DNA of 11,408 bases from Holophagaceae bacterium (lineage in GTDB: Bacteria > Acidobacteriota > Holophagae > Holophagales > Holophagaceae): assembly GCA_025353305.1 (NCBI GenBank), contig JANXQX010000104.1, positions 1 through 11,408 of the forward strand, in the 5' to 3' direction. A program made the translations under genes and the position numbers. Shown piece by piece: positions 1 to 8,948 of the stretch. The stretch's first letter is position 1. Each line of letters begins with the position of its first letter. A model generated the notes under the pieces. The model did not search any database, was not told the origin of the DNA, and saw only the letters and a list, made by a program, of their open reading frames with translations.

Positions 1-3000
1 GTGCCGCCGTAACGCCTGCTGGTGGAGCTGTCCGCCTGATTGAAGGCTTTGAATAATCGGGTCTGGACATCCGCCGGAATACCAATGCCCGTATCGCGGA
101 CTTCGAAGCGCAATTCCTGGTGTCCGGTGGATCCGATGCAGGTGATGGAAAGGGTGATTCCGCCTTCGTGGGTGAACTTGATGGCGTTGCTCAACAGATT
201 GGAAAGGACCTGGCGCAACCTGCCCGGATCCCCCACCAAGGCGTCTGGAACCTCGGGCGGTATCAGGGAACAAAGCTCTAGACCCTTGACCCGGGCAGCC
301 TCATAGATGAGACCCAGAATTTCCTCGACCGAATCCCGCAAGCTGAAAGGAACCGATTCGAGCAGGATCTTCCCAGCCTCGATCTTGGAGAAATCCAGAA
401 CATCATTGAGGATATCCAGCAGGTTGTCCGCGGAGCGGTGGACTGTCTCGGCGTAGTCCCGTTGCTGGGGATTCAGGCCCGAATCAAGGAGCAGGCCGGA
501 CATGCCGATGATGCCGTTCATGGGCGTGCGGATTTCATGGCTCATGGTGGCCAGGAAATCGGATTTCATGCGCGTGGCGATCAGGGCTTCGTCCCTGGCT
601 TCCGCCAATTCAAAGGTGCGCGCCTCCACGGTGGCTTCCAGTGACGCTTTCTGTGCTTTAAGGTATTGCAACCTGGCTTTGAGATAGAACCACACCCCGC
701 CACCCAGCAACAGGACGTAGCCCATATAAGCCCACCACGTGAGCCACGGCGCGCTGCGGATGCTGAAAGGAAAAAGCACCGGACCGCTGACATTGCCGGC
801 GTAATCCTTTGCCCATACCTTGAAAACGTAATTGCCCTTCGGCAGCGTTGGATAATCCATTTTGGTATCCCGTCCCCAGGCCGAGGGATCGGTGTCCAGC
901 CCATCCAGCTGCGTACGGAAGACGGTATCCCCTTCCCGGAAATAGCTCAGCAACGCATAGTCGAAGCGCACATGGTTCTGGTAGTAGGCCAATGAAGCGC
1001 CCTCAAGCAAAGTCTGGTCGGGACCGATCAGGCGCGCGGATTCCAGGTGGAGCGGCTTGATCGTCCGATCCTCCACCACTTGCCTGGGATCAAACATGCC
1101 CACGCCCAGGACCGTGCCGGTCCAGATCCGACCCTTGAAATCTAGGGTGGAGGAACCTTGGGTGCAGCCATTGCTGGGAAGGCCATCGCCAGTGGTGAAT
1201 GTGAACGATTCGTACTCAGGACTGGTCCCCCCAAAGTCCCTGTTGGGCTGGAATCGCGTCACTCCGCCCACGGTTGTGAAGTAAAGCTGTCCCACTGAAT
1301 TTTGCTCCACCCGGTAAACCGTGTTGCTTCCCAACGGCGGGCTGCTCTGGGTATCGAACAGGGTCCAGCCCCGCTCTGGATGGTCCAGATCCAATCGGGA
1401 CACGCCCCCGCCCATGGTGGTGACCCACAGCTGACGTTCTCCTTTGAGTCCGCGCAATTCCTGGATATGGCTGACACGCAGTCCGGGAAGATGCTCGGAA
1501 GCAGGGTAGGGCCGCCACTTTCCGGTGCGTTCCTCCAGGCAGACGATTCCACCGCCCCTCGTGCCCACCCACAGTTCTGGATCTCCAGCGGCATTGCGTG
1601 ATTCCCGAAGGGTCGTCACGAAATTGTGGGGCAGGCCCTCCGCGGTGGTATAGACCTTCCAACTGTCTTCTTCGACCCTCACCAGGCCTTGCCGCGTGGC
1701 AAACCACATGACAAGTTTTCCGCCCGGTGATTTGGTCTGGGCCATGGCGTAGACCCAGGAATCTGGAAACCGTTCGGTGTGTTCAAAGAGCTTCCAGGCT
1801 CCCCCTTTCAACGTGAAGACGCCCTGCCCCCGGGTACCCACCCAAAGTGTTTCTGCACCGCTTGAACCCTCGGTTTTTAGTAAACTCATGATGGCCGTGA
1901 CGGGTTTGCCTTCGATATGGTCCAGGGTGGTCCAGGTCTTGCCTTGCAGCCGAGAGAGGCCACCGCCCAGGGTGCCAAACCACATGGTTCCGTTGGCCAT
2001 AGCCTGGATGGCGAAAACGACATTTTCAGGCAAGCCTGAAAGCGTGGTGTAGCTTAGCCAGCCCCCGATGGGCAAGCGCGTGAGACCCCCGAAAGTTCCG
2101 ATCCACAAGGTGGCAGAACCTCCGGGCGTTTGTCTGGCCGCGAGCGATCGTATCACATTGCCGGGCATGCCGATTTTGGTGTCATAGGTGGTCCAGTGGC
2201 CGTTTTCAAACCGCGCGAGACCAGCTTCAGTACCCGCCCAGATCTCCTTCTGGCCAAGATAATTTTTAGTCTGGGCCAGACGATAGAAATAGGAACTTGG
2301 AAGTCCCGGGGCCGCGGCGGTGGGGTGCCAGTTGGTGCCATCGAACACGGAATAACCACGATCGGTCCCGGCCCACATTTCAGACCTGTTCCCCCCTGGG
2401 CCGCCGGTATCGAGCAGGCAAAGGGTCAAGGGGCTTTGCAGCCCCAGCTCACGGGCACCCCAGTGATTCCATTGACCACCCTGGTAGCGGTAGACGCCCT
2501 TGTCCGTTGCCACCCACAACTGTGATGCGCCGTCCGCCCCCTGCCGCTCCAGAAGCTCAAAGGCTGAGTTGAACGGCACTGGTGGCAGCATGGCGTGCCA
2601 GGTTCCTTTATCGAGGCGCCACAGCCCATGGTCCTGGGTTCCCGCCCAGATGATCGAATGGCCTCCATCCAGGGTTTCCAAAAGACTGATGACCTGGCCA
2701 TCGGGGAATTGTTCGCTGGGTCCAAAGCTGGTCCAATTGCCATCCTTCAGCCGGTGGACACCATCGCCGCGCGTCCCGAACCACATGCTCCCGTCTTTGG
2801 CCTGGAGAATGGCCACCACCCAAGTGGACACATTGGGCCGGGGCATGGGCACCGTGGTCCAGTCCCGGCCGTTGAAGCGGACCGCGCCATCCTGCGTGGC
2901 GATCCAGAGATAGCCCTTGGCATCGAAGGTGATGGCTTCAATGGAGTTCTGGGGAAGACCATCCTTGTCTGAGTAGACGCGGATGGGCAGCCGACCTGCG

Positions 3001-3104
3001 GAGGCCGCATCGTAAACAGGCTTAGTTTGCGCAAGGGCGAATTGGCAATGCACGGCAGCCAGCGTGATCAGGCAAAGGAACCGCCTGAAAAGCCAAGCCC
3101 ACAT
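1..3104 (-). CDS. Two-component regulator propeller sensor histidine kinase (C-terminus beyond the window)
   Basis: This is a membrane sensor kinase with a large periplasmic sensor. An uninterrupted frame of 1034 codons runs from ATG 3104 off the left edge. Residues 1-25 form a signal peptide ([11 protein letters not shown], then Q26). Residues about 40-670 hold 14 propeller repeats of the form (L/M/I)W-x-G/A-T-x-x-G-(L/V), for example [10 protein letters not shown] and LWIGTFGGL, the last around W661. Fourteen repeats suit two seven-bladed propellers. A Y_Y_Y-type beta-sandwich follows (about 700-775), then one membrane helix (about 789-810) and a probable coiled coil. The HisKA domain has phospho-acceptor His856 in [10 protein letters not shown]. 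The ATPase domain shows the N box (Asn973 in LLSNAIKFT) and G1 box (Asp1004 in DTGIGIP). All visible kinase residues are intact. Whether a receiver or DNA-binding domain follows cannot be seen. It lies 101 bases downstream of the peptide transporter on the same strand. No clear ribosome site precedes the start. Confidence 0.93.
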   Translation of the reverse strand, partial: MWAWLFRRFLCLITLAAVHCQFALAQTKPVYDAASAGRLPIRVYSDKDGLPQNSIEAITFDAKGYLWIATQDGAVRFNGRDWTTVPMPRPNVSTWVVAILQAKDGSMWFGTRGDGVHRLKDGNWTSFGPSEQFPDGQVISLLETLDGGHSIIWAGTQDHGLWRLDKGTWHAMLPPVPFNSAFELLERQGADGASQLWVATDKGVYRYQGGQWNHWGARELGLQSPLTLCLLDTGGPGGNRSEMWAGTDRGYSVFDGTNWHPTAAAPGLPSSYFYRLAQTKNYLGQKEIWAGTEAGLARFENGHWTTYDTKIGMPGNVIRSLAARQTPGGSATLWIGTFGGLTRLPIGGWLSYTTLSGLPENVVFAIQAMANGTMWFGTLGGGLSRLQGKTWTTLDHIEGKPVTAIMSLLKTEGSSGAETLWVGTRGQGVFTLKGGAWKLFEHTERFPDSWVYAMAQTKSPGGKLVMWFATRQGLVRVEEDSWKVYTTAEGLPHNFVTTLRESRNAAGDPELWVGTRGGGIVCLEERTGKWRPYPASEHLPGLRVSHIQELRGLKGERQLWVTTMGGGVSRLDLDHPERGWTLFDTQSSPPLGSNTVYRVEQNSVGQLYFTTVGGVTRFQPNRDFGGTSPEYESFTFTTGDGLPSNGCTQGSSTLDFKGRIWTGTVLGVGMFDPRQVVEDRTIKPLHLESARLIGPDQTLLEGASLAYYQNHVRFDYALLSYFREGDTVFRTQLDGLDTDPSAWGRDTKMDYPTLPKGNYVFKVWAKDYAGNVSGPVLFPFSIRSAPWLTWWAYMGYVLLLGGGVWFYLKARLQYLKAQKASLEATVEARTFELAEARDEALIATRMKSDFLATMSHEIRTPMNGIIGMSGLLLDSGLNPQQRDYAETVHRSADNLLDILNDVLDFSKIEAGKILLESVPFSLRDSVEEILGLIYEAARVKGLELCSLIPPEVPDALVGDPGRLRQVLSNLLSNAIKFTHEGGITLSITCIGSTGHQELRFEVRDTGIGIPADVQTRLFKAFNQADSSTSRRYGG

Positions 3105-3123
3105 GTGCAATTGGAACTTCACT

Positions 3124-3155
3124 GCTGGCCCTTCGTTTATCGAGTGAAGGCCAGC
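3124..3155. other. Imperfect inverted repeat between transporter and sensor kinase genes
   Basis: The left arm GCTGGCCCTTC (3124-3134) pairs with the right arm GAAGGCCAGC (3146-3155), with one bulged C and an 11-base loop. An alternative pairing uses TTCACT (3118-3123) with AGTGAA (3143-3148). No T-run follows on either strand, so it is not a classical intrinsic terminator. It lies between the transporter stop and the kinase start. It could reduce read-through, stabilise an mRNA end or be an operator. The sequence does not decide between these. Confidence 0.3.
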
Positions 3156-3205
3156 ATAAATCAAGATTGCCCGATGGCTAGCAGAATCAAATCAAGCCGG
3201 AGCCA

Positions 3206-4654
3206 TTAGTGGACGCCGCCCATCATCCGTTTGATGCGCGGAGTCAACGCCACCAACACGAGGGCCATGACGGTAGTGATGGCAAAGAGGCCGCCGAAGA
3301 GGGTGGCAGGCTTCAAGCTTCCGCTGAACCCGCCTGCGAGCCCCGCCAGCATGTTGCCCATTCCTATGGCGAAGAAGAACACGCCCATCATCACACCTGA
3401 ATAGCGCGCGGGTGCGAGCTTCGATACCGTGGAGAGACCGACCGGACTCAGGCAGAGTTCGCCGACCGTGTGCAGACCGTAAGTTCCGATGAGCCACCAT
3501 GGCGCCACCTTCAGGATGGGATTGGCGGTGTAGGCGAGGCTGGGGGGTACCAGCAGCAGCATTCCGGCGCCCACAAAGAAAAGGCCCAGGGTGAACTTGA
3601 TCGGGCTGCTTGGCTCCTTCTCTTTGAGCACGATCCATAGCCAACTGAAAATGGGCGCCAGGAATAACAGCCAGATGGAATTCACGCTCTGGAACCAGGT
3701 GGAGCGCAGGGTGAAGCCAAACAGGCTCATTCGCGTATGGTCATCGGCGAAGAGGTTCAAGGTGGTGCCGGCCTGCTCGAACACGAAAAAGAAGATCATG
3801 ATGAAGAAGACCAGGATGACCACAACCCACATCCGGCCGCGTTCCTCGGGCGTGAGAGGTTCGTGGACGATCTGCTTGCCATCCTCTGAAATCCCGCCGG
3901 GTCTGATGCCCACATTCCCCAGGGAACCCTGGCGCAGGGAGTACTGGAGCAGGCCCGCCACCATGGCCAAGCCAGCGAAACCGAAAGCCCAGCGCCAACC
4001 ATTCGCCGAGGCCAGGCCAAGCTTGCCCAGAGCCAGGGCGAAGACGGGATCCTGAGCCATGAAGCCGAGGATCAGTGGGGCGATGAGGGCGCCAATATTG
4101 ATCCCCATATAGTAGATGGTGTAGCCGCCGTCTTGCCTAGGATCGTTCTTGTCGTAGAGCATCCCGACGATGGAGGTGCAATTGGTTTTGAGAAGGCCCG
4201 TGCCCACCGCGATCACGGTGAGACCAACATAGAAAAGGACCAGGGGGCCCGAGGCCAGCGCGAATTCGCCCAGCGCGATGAGCACACCGCCCACCAGGAT
4301 CGCCTTGCGGTAACCCAGGAACCGGTCCGCGATCCAGCCCCCGGGAATGCTCAGGGCGTAGACGAAAAACGTGTAGAGGCCGTAAAGGAGGCCCGAGAGT
4401 TTGAGGGAGAGCCCGAGGCCGCCTGCAGAGGCGGGTGCGGTCATGTAGAGGAGCAGCAGGGCCCTCATGCCGTAGTAGCTGAACCGCTCCCACATCTCGG
4501 TGAAGAAGAGGGGATTCAGACCCTTGGGGTGGTTGCGCAGGGAGAAAAGGCCGTAGACCACGAAGCCCACCCAAAGGCCCACTGCCACCATGAGGGGTGT
4601 GAAAGCGCCAAAAGTCACGGGATCGGCTTGGAGGGCCAGCGGAAGTAGATGCAT
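3206..4654 (-). CDS. POT-family proton-coupled di/tripeptide transporter
   Basis: This is an inner-membrane symporter of the peptide MFS (POT/PTR2, DtpT-like) family, which takes up di- and tripeptides with protons. The 482-residue protein carries the family's ExxERFxYYG signature (Glu53, Glu56, Arg57 in EMWERFSYYG). It also has the PTR2 motif around YYMGINIGALIAP, the FEQAGTTLNLFAD stretch in the second half and GELCLSPVGLS near the end. I count about 12 membrane helices in the core. An additional hydrophobic segment (residues about 18-37) lies before the signature, where many relatives begin almost directly with the HPKGL stretch. The chosen ATG has only a weak GGA seven bases upstream. Met22 is an alternative start but would not remove the extra segment. 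The gene starts 41 bases after the DPP-IV-like peptidase stop, so co-transcription is likely. The family call is firm; the exact substrate range is inferred. Confidence 0.93.
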   Translation of the reverse strand: MHLLPLALQADPVTFGAFTPLMVAVGLWVGFVVYGLFSLRNHPKGLNPLFFTEMWERFSYYGMRALLLLYMTAPASAGGLGLSLKLSGLLYGLYTFFVYALSIPGGWIADRFLGYRKAILVGGVLIALGEFALASGPLVLFYVGLTVIAVGTGLLKTNCTSIVGMLYDKNDPRQDGGYTIYYMGINIGALIAPLILGFMAQDPVFALALGKLGLASANGWRWAFGFAGLAMVAGLLQYSLRQGSLGNVGIRPGGISEDGKQIVHEPLTPEERGRMWVVVILVFFIMIFFFVFEQAGTTLNLFADDHTRMSLFGFTLRSTWFQSVNSIWLLFLAPIFSWLWIVLKEKEPSSPIKFTLGLFFVGAGMLLLVPPSLAYTANPILKVAPWWLIGTYGLHTVGELCLSPVGLSTVSKLAPARYSGVMMGVFFFAIGMGNMLAGLAGGFSGSLKPATLFGGLFAITTVMALVLVALTPRIKRMMGGVH

Positions 4655-4695
4655 GGGTTGATCCAGAAAAATTCAGTATGGGTTAAAAAAGGACT

Positions 4696-6924
4696 TCACA
4701 AATTCTTCTGGATGAAATCCCACATGGCTTGCATGCGGGCGTAGACGTGCTGTGGAGCGCGAGGACCATGGGTGGACCCTGGCAGCAGCACCGTATCTGC
4801 CGTCAAGCCGGCCTTCTGCAAGGCATCCAGGAACTGGATGGTGTTCTGCGGATGCACGTTGTCATCCAACGTTCCGTGCAACAGCAGAAGCTTTCCATGC
4901 AGGTTATTGGCCGCCTTCAGGACCGATGTGGCGCCATAGCCTTCGGGGTTTTCGCTGGGCAGACCCATGTAGCGCTCGGTGTAGATGCTGTCGTAGAGGC
5001 GCCAGTCGGTGGGAGGCGCGCCCGCGATGCCGACCTTGTATTTGTCGCAATGGGTCAGGGAATAGGCCGTCATGAATCCGCCGTAGCTCCAGCCCTCCAG
5101 CGCCACGCGGCTCAGGTCAGCCCAGGGTTTTCTTCCCAGCCATTCAAGGCCTTCCAATTGGTCTTTGAGTTCCTGTTCGCCCAGCCGTTTGTAAATGCCT
5201 TCCGCACTGCCGAGCCCCTTGCCCGAGGCGCTGCGGTTGTCGCAGATCCACACCACATAGCCCTGCTGCGCGAGGAAGTGGTACCAGAGCATCGAATTGG
5301 AAAAGGCATCCAGCACCTGCGGGGCCTGCGGCCCACCATAGATATGCTGGAAGACGGGGTACTTTTTCTTTGGGTCGAAATCCGGTGGCAGCACCAGCAT
5401 GGTCGGCATGGGAAAGCCATCCTTGGTGAGCACCGTCTGGAAGGCTACGCGCCCAAAACGGATGTCCCTGAAGGCTTGAGTCACACGGCCGTCAAGGGCC
5501 TTCACCACTCGGCCGTCCAAGAGAGCCACCCCCACCTGTGTGGGGCTGTGGGCATCGCTCCAGGTGTCTACCGCCAGCAGGAAATCAGGACTGAATTTCA
5601 ATTTATGAGTTCCGCCACGAAGGGTGTGGCGCGCCATGAAACCATTGGGCAAGGCGCCTTCGAGATCCACACTATAGCTGTCGAGACCCGCGGGATTGTT
5701 TTCCGTGGCGCCGAAGTAGACCCGTTTCTGTTTTTCATCCACGCCGAAAAGCTCCCGTACCTCCCAGGTGCCGGCCGTGATGGCCCGCAACAGCTTGCCC
5801 TTCTTGTCGTAGCGGTAGAGATGGCGATGGCCTGTGCGATCGGACTCCGTGATGAATCCGCCGTCCTTCAGGTAGACCGGCAGGGGAAGACGCTCCTGCC
5901 AGGTTTTTCCACTTTCCCGCAGCAGTAGGGAGCTGGCCGTCCCCTCGAAGCGCCGCAGTTCCAGCCAAGTCTGGAGCCGGTCCTGATAGCTGGCCAACAG
6001 CAGCCCTTTCGGGTCCCAACCCACCTGGACCAGCAGGGTCTCCTTGCCTGGATAGGGATCATCCATCCAGGTGGTCTGCGCCTTCAGGTCCACTACCCCT
6101 AGTCGGGCGATCGGGTTGGGATCGCCGGGTTTCGGGTAGCGGGCCTCCAGTAATTTCTGGGGTTGGCTGCGGTCGTCCACCAGCGTGTGGAGCGGCACCC
6201 TGGATTCATCCAGGCTCATGTACGCGATGCGCTGGCTGTCTGGCGACCACCAGAAGGCGCAGTAGGTGCTGCGATCGTAGACTTCTTCCCAGTAGACCCA
6301 ATCCAGCCGGCCGTTAAGAAGGGCCGGGGAACCGCCTGTCGTCAGCCGTGTTTCCTTCCCGGTGGTGAGATCCACAGCGTACAGATCATTGCCTTGGAGA
6401 TAGGCGACCTTTTTCCCGTCGGGACTGAAGGCCATATTGTCCTTCGGCTCCTTGGAGGTGGTGAAACGCTGGGCCTTCAAGCCATCCTTCCCCAGCTCGA
6501 CAGCGTAGAGATCTGCCTCCACCGCCACGATGAATTGATGGAAATCCTTGTCCCACGTGAAGGCTCCGCGATATACCGCGCGCCTGACACGATCCTGTTC
6601 CGCTCCAAGTTTAACGATCTCAGCTACGGTTTTATCGGGCTCCACGTAGGGCGCAGTCGTGTTCGTTTTAAAGTCCATGCGCGTGACGCTGAGCTTCCCT
6701 TCTTCGGCTTGCGTCGCGAGCAGTGTTCCATCCGGCATCCATGCGTAATTCGTCTTCGGCATATCCACGAACGGAATTTTTTTTGTCGGGTGGTAAAGGC
6801 TTTCGATGCTCAGGAGAGTGCTTCCGACCGGCCTCGGGATCGGCTCACTTTGCTGTGGCGTGGCGGTTGGAATCTGGGCGGTGAGAACTGTCGTGAACAG
6901 CAGCGCGATGAGTCGGCGATTCAT
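4696..6924 (-). CDS. Exported S9 family peptidase, dipeptidyl peptidase IV-like
   Basis: This is a serine exopeptidase of the prolyl oligopeptidase clan. DPP-IV members remove X-Pro or X-Ala dipeptides from peptide N-termini. The 742-residue protein begins with a basic-hydrophobic signal peptide (residues 1-16, LTA then Q17), placing it in the periplasm or outside. Residues about 50-510 form the N-terminal beta-propeller region, and about 520-742 the alpha/beta-hydrolase domain. The catalytic triad by family alignment is Ser613 (GWSYGG), Asp687 (GTLDDNVH) and His719 (STHGPRA). The DWVYWEEVYDRS motif supplies Glu213-Glu214. This is the double-Glu that binds the free N-terminus in DPP-IV, and it argues for an exopeptidase rather than an oligopeptidase. 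AGGA lies seven bases before the ATG (6932-6935 on the plus strand). The gene lies 37 bases after the prolidase and 41 bases before the peptide transporter. All key residues are present. Confidence 0.94.
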   Translation of the reverse strand: MNRRLIALLFTTVLTAQIPTATPQQSEPIPRPVGSTLLSIESLYHPTKKIPFVDMPKTNYAWMPDGTLLATQAEEGKLSVTRMDFKTNTTAPYVEPDKTVAEIVKLGAEQDRVRRAVYRGAFTWDKDFHQFIVAVEADLYAVELGKDGLKAQRFTTSKEPKDNMAFSPDGKKVAYLQGNDLYAVDLTTGKETRLTTGGSPALLNGRLDWVYWEEVYDRSTYCAFWWSPDSQRIAYMSLDESRVPLHTLVDDRSQPQKLLEARYPKPGDPNPIARLGVVDLKAQTTWMDDPYPGKETLLVQVGWDPKGLLLASYQDRLQTWLELRRFEGTASSLLLRESGKTWQERLPLPVYLKDGGFITESDRTGHRHLYRYDKKGKLLRAITAGTWEVRELFGVDEKQKRVYFGATENNPAGLDSYSVDLEGALPNGFMARHTLRGGTHKLKFSPDFLLAVDTWSDAHSPTQVGVALLDGRVVKALDGRVTQAFRDIRFGRVAFQTVLTKDGFPMPTMLVLPPDFDPKKKYPVFQHIYGGPQAPQVLDAFSNSMLWYHFLAQQGYVVWICDNRSASGKGLGSAEGIYKRLGEQELKDQLEGLEWLGRKPWADLSRVALEGWSYGGFMTAYSLTHCDKYKVGIAGAPPTDWRLYDSIYTERYMGLPSENPEGYGATSVLKAANNLHGKLLLLHGTLDDNVHPQNTIQFLDALQKAGLTADTVLLPGSTHGPRAPQHVYARMQAMWDFIQKNL

Positions 6925-6931
6925 GAAGGCA

Positions 6932-6935
6932 TCCT
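6932..6935 (-). promoter_or_regulatory. Ribosome binding site of the DPP-IV-like peptidase gene
   Basis: AGGA on the minus strand lies seven bases before ATG 6924. It supports the start that includes the signal peptide. Confidence 0.6.
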
Positions 6936-6961
6936 AATGAAGTCCAGAATTGATAGTTTCA

Positions 6962-8284
6962 TCACTCGGGCAGATGCTCCCGGGTCAGATTGCGGTGGCC
7001 GTCTGCGGTCACCAGCAGGTTGTCCTCGATGCGGATTCCTCCGCAGGGCGCAAGGGCGTCTATGAGGGCCCAGTTGAACTTGGAGGAATGCTCAATTTTT
7101 TCACCGGTGCGGAAAGGGCGCAGGAGCATGGGGATGAAATAGAGACCCGGCTCCACCGTGAAGACATTGCCTTCCTCGATCATACGCGTGGTGCGCAGGA
7201 AGGGATGTTCCGGTGGTTGCGGCGCGGGCGTGCCGTCCGGCCCCAGCTGTTTGCCGGCCACATCGTGGACCTGGATGCCCAGATGATGGCCCAGACCATG
7301 GGGGAAAAAGGGTCTGGTGTACCCATTCGCCACGGCCTCATCGCGATCCGTGCCGCGCAGGATGCCGTGTCCCAGAAGGATGTCGGCGGTCTTGAAGTGG
7401 GCCTGTTGATGGAACTCTCCATAGTGCAGGCCCGGCTTCACCATGGTGCACAGCTCCTGCTGCATTTGTTCCATGGAGTCCAGCACGGTCACGAAGCGCG
7501 GGTCGCAGTGGGGCGCGGTGAAGGTGCGGGTGATGTCGGATGCGATGGCGTTGTAACGGGCTCCGGCATCCAGCAGGAGGGTGGTGCCTTTGCGCACATT
7601 CTTGCGCTTGCCGTGATAGTGGAGAATGGCGCCCATCTCGTTGAGTGCCACGATGGTGGTGTAGGGCAGGTCTGCGTCCACGCAGCCCACCGCCTGGATG
7701 TAGGCCCAGTGGATTTCCAGTTCTGACGCTCCATCCAGGAATGCCCTCTTGGCCGCACGATGGCCACGGGCGCCCATTTGCTGGGCCTCGTCCATGCAGG
7801 CCAGTTCGTAAGGGGTCTTGAAGCTGCGGGTCCAGTCCAGGTGTTTGGTGATGTTTTCAGGATTCACCGCCAGACCCGCCGCTTCAGCGCGCGCAGGCTC
7901 GTCGCCGATGTAGGCGCCCTTAGGGCAGGCGCCCAGGGCCGCCCAGACTTCATCCACCGTGCCGCACTCGATCAGGTCGAAACCATCGGCCCAGAAGGGC
8001 GAGCCCAGCGGCATTTGCAGGTACCAGAAATCTTCCGGCGCGAACCGGATCAGGATGGGCTTCCTGCCCGGCTGGATCTTGAGCAGATGCTGTGGCCCCT
8101 CCAGCGGGCACCAGTGCAGGAAATGGGGCGTCCCATAAAAAGGCGCCTCGCGGTCATCGGCGAAATATTCAAACTGCACGCCGCTGCTGATGACCAGGGT
8201 CTCGAAATCCGTGCGGTCCATGGCTGCCTCGCCATCCTTCATGCGCTGGGCCAAGTGTTCACGGAAGCGCGGGGCGAGATTCAT
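6962..8284 (-). CDS. pepQ: Xaa-Pro dipeptidase (prolidase, M24B)
   Basis: This is a cytoplasmic metallo-dipeptidase that splits X-Pro dipeptides, with a pita-bread fold and usually two Mn ions. The 440-residue product resembles E. coli PepQ (443 residues) along its length, including shared stretches such as RSFKT-x-(Y/F)ELACM, VALNE, LLDAGA, GLQ/GIQVHDVAG and GGIRIEDN. The five expected metal ligands are present: Asp239 (LLDAGA), Asp250 (DITRT), the His in PHGLGHHLG from residue 329, Glu378 (TVEPGLYF) and Glu420 (RIEDN). I chose ATG 8284 because CCGGAG lies seven bases upstream and the alignment with PepQ begins there. An in-frame ATG at 8320 would add 12 residues (MIEILSFFRSAQ) and overlap the transporter gene by 8 bases, but it has no ribosome site. 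The gene sits between a CDF-like transporter and the DPP-IV-like peptidase. It would be the intracellular step of X-Pro peptide use. Confidence 0.94.
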   Translation of the reverse strand: MNLAPRFREHLAQRMKDGEAAMDRTDFETLVISSGVQFEYFADDREAPFYGTPHFLHWCPLEGPQHLLKIQPGRKPILIRFAPEDFWYLQMPLGSPFWADGFDLIECGTVDEVWAALGACPKGAYIGDEPARAEAAGLAVNPENITKHLDWTRSFKTPYELACMDEAQQMGARGHRAAKRAFLDGASELEIHWAYIQAVGCVDADLPYTTIVALNEMGAILHYHGKRKNVRKGTTLLLDAGARYNAIASDITRTFTAPHCDPRFVTVLDSMEQMQQELCTMVKPGLHYGEFHQQAHFKTADILLGHGILRGTDRDEAVANGYTRPFFPHGLGHHLGIQVHDVAGKQLGPDGTPAPQPPEHPFLRTTRMIEEGNVFTVEPGLYFIPMLLRPFRTGEKIEHSSKFNWALIDALAPCGGIRIEDNLLVTADGHRNLTREHLPE

Positions 8285-8291
8285 TTGAGCA

Positions 8292-8297
8292 CTCCGG
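8292..8297 (-). promoter_or_regulatory. Ribosome binding site deciding the pepQ start
   Basis: CCGGAG on the minus strand (GGAG at 8292-8295) lies seven bases before ATG 8284. It favours this start over the in-frame ATG at 8320. It lies just downstream of the preceding gene's stop codon. Confidence 0.65.
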
Positions 8298-8312
8298 AAA
8301 AAGGACAGGATC

Positions 8313-8948
8313 TCAATCATGCCCGCACCCGCAGCCTCCGGTGAAGTCGGGAGAGCTGGCGGCGCGGATTCCTTCGTAGCCTTCCTTGAAAATCAGTAGT
8401 GCGAGCAGGATCGCGGCGGCGCCATCCAGCCACCAGAGACTAGGGCACAGCATGAAGAGCAGGCTGCCGGCAAAAAGCACCGTTGAGAGCTGGATGCAGG
8501 CTAGGCTGCAGGCTGCGTCGCTTCTCAGGGCCGCGCTGTCGAGGGCGCTTGCTGCGAGAGTCTTGGCGCGCCACAGGAAGAACATGAAGGCCAGGGACAC
8601 GCTTGAAATCACAAGGCCGGGGAGCGTGGTGGGCGGATGGTGGCGCGAGGCCAATTGCAGAATAGCGCCCACCTGGATGACCACCGCGAGCAGTACGAAC
8701 AAAGCTCCAATGGCGAGGACCGCGCGGCGCTCTGATTCCGTGCCTGCGGCTTTGAACCCTTTCCGGAGCCGAGCCATCACCACCAGCGCCGAGGCCACTT
8801 CGATCAGGCTGTCAAAACCGAATCCCCAGAGCACCACGGAATCGTCGCCCACGCCGAAGCCGATGGAGACCGCGCCTTCCAGGAGGTTGAAGATCACCGT
8901 GAACCAGGCCAGGAACCAGGCGCGGCGTTCCCAACCTGGATCCACCAT
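8313..8948 (-). CDS. Short CDF-like cation transporter with Cys/His tail
   Basis: This is an integral membrane protein of the cation diffusion facilitator type, probably a metal-ion transporter. The 211 residues hold six predicted helices (about 11-33, 36-61, 74-100, 106-131, 142-166, 170-194). The large C-terminal cytoplasmic domain of classical CDFs is absent. Helix 2 has FDSLIE (Asp46, Glu50) and helix 5 has SDAACSLAC (Asp144, Cys147, Cys151), where classical CDFs have HxxxD pairs. This resembles a short 'cation transporter' subgroup I know with FGxDSLIE and ADAxxTxxC motifs. The protein ends in GCGCGHD (Cys206, Cys208, His210), a plausible metal-binding tail. The ATG overlaps the mqnA stop as TAATG, so translation is probably coupled, and no ribosome site is visible. 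The metal cannot be named from the sequence. Confidence 0.8.
   Translation of the reverse strand: MVDPGWERRAWFLAWFTVIFNLLEGAVSIGFGVGDDSVVLWGFGFDSLIEVASALVVMARLRKGFKAAGTESERRAVLAIGALFVLLAVVIQVGAILQLASRHHPPTTLPGLVISSVSLAFMFFLWRAKTLAASALDSAALRSDAACSLACIQLSTVLFAGSLLFMLCPSLWWLDGAAAILLALLIFKEGYEGIRAASSPDFTGGCGCGHD

Noticed and set aside
1..3104. Frameshifts or a broken sensor kinase, suggested by many short open frames in the region
   Set aside because: A continuous frame from 3104 to the window edge was followed without a stop and contains all expected domains in order. The short frames are shadows.
4729..5928. Long open frame (399 codons) on the plus strand opposite the DPP-IV-like gene
   Set aside because: It is antisense to a gene with a full catalytic triad, has no recognisable domain, and arises from the GC-rich codon pattern of the real gene.
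6163..7065. Open frame of 300 codons on the plus strand across the dpp and pepQ ends
   Set aside because: It overlaps two well-supported genes on the other strand, and its product shows no family motifs.
8285..8320. Upstream ATG at 8320 as the pepQ start
   Set aside because: There is no ribosome site, it overlaps the preceding gene, and the added 12 residues do not match PepQ. The ATG at 8284 has GGAG seven bases upstream. It remains possible as a coupled start.
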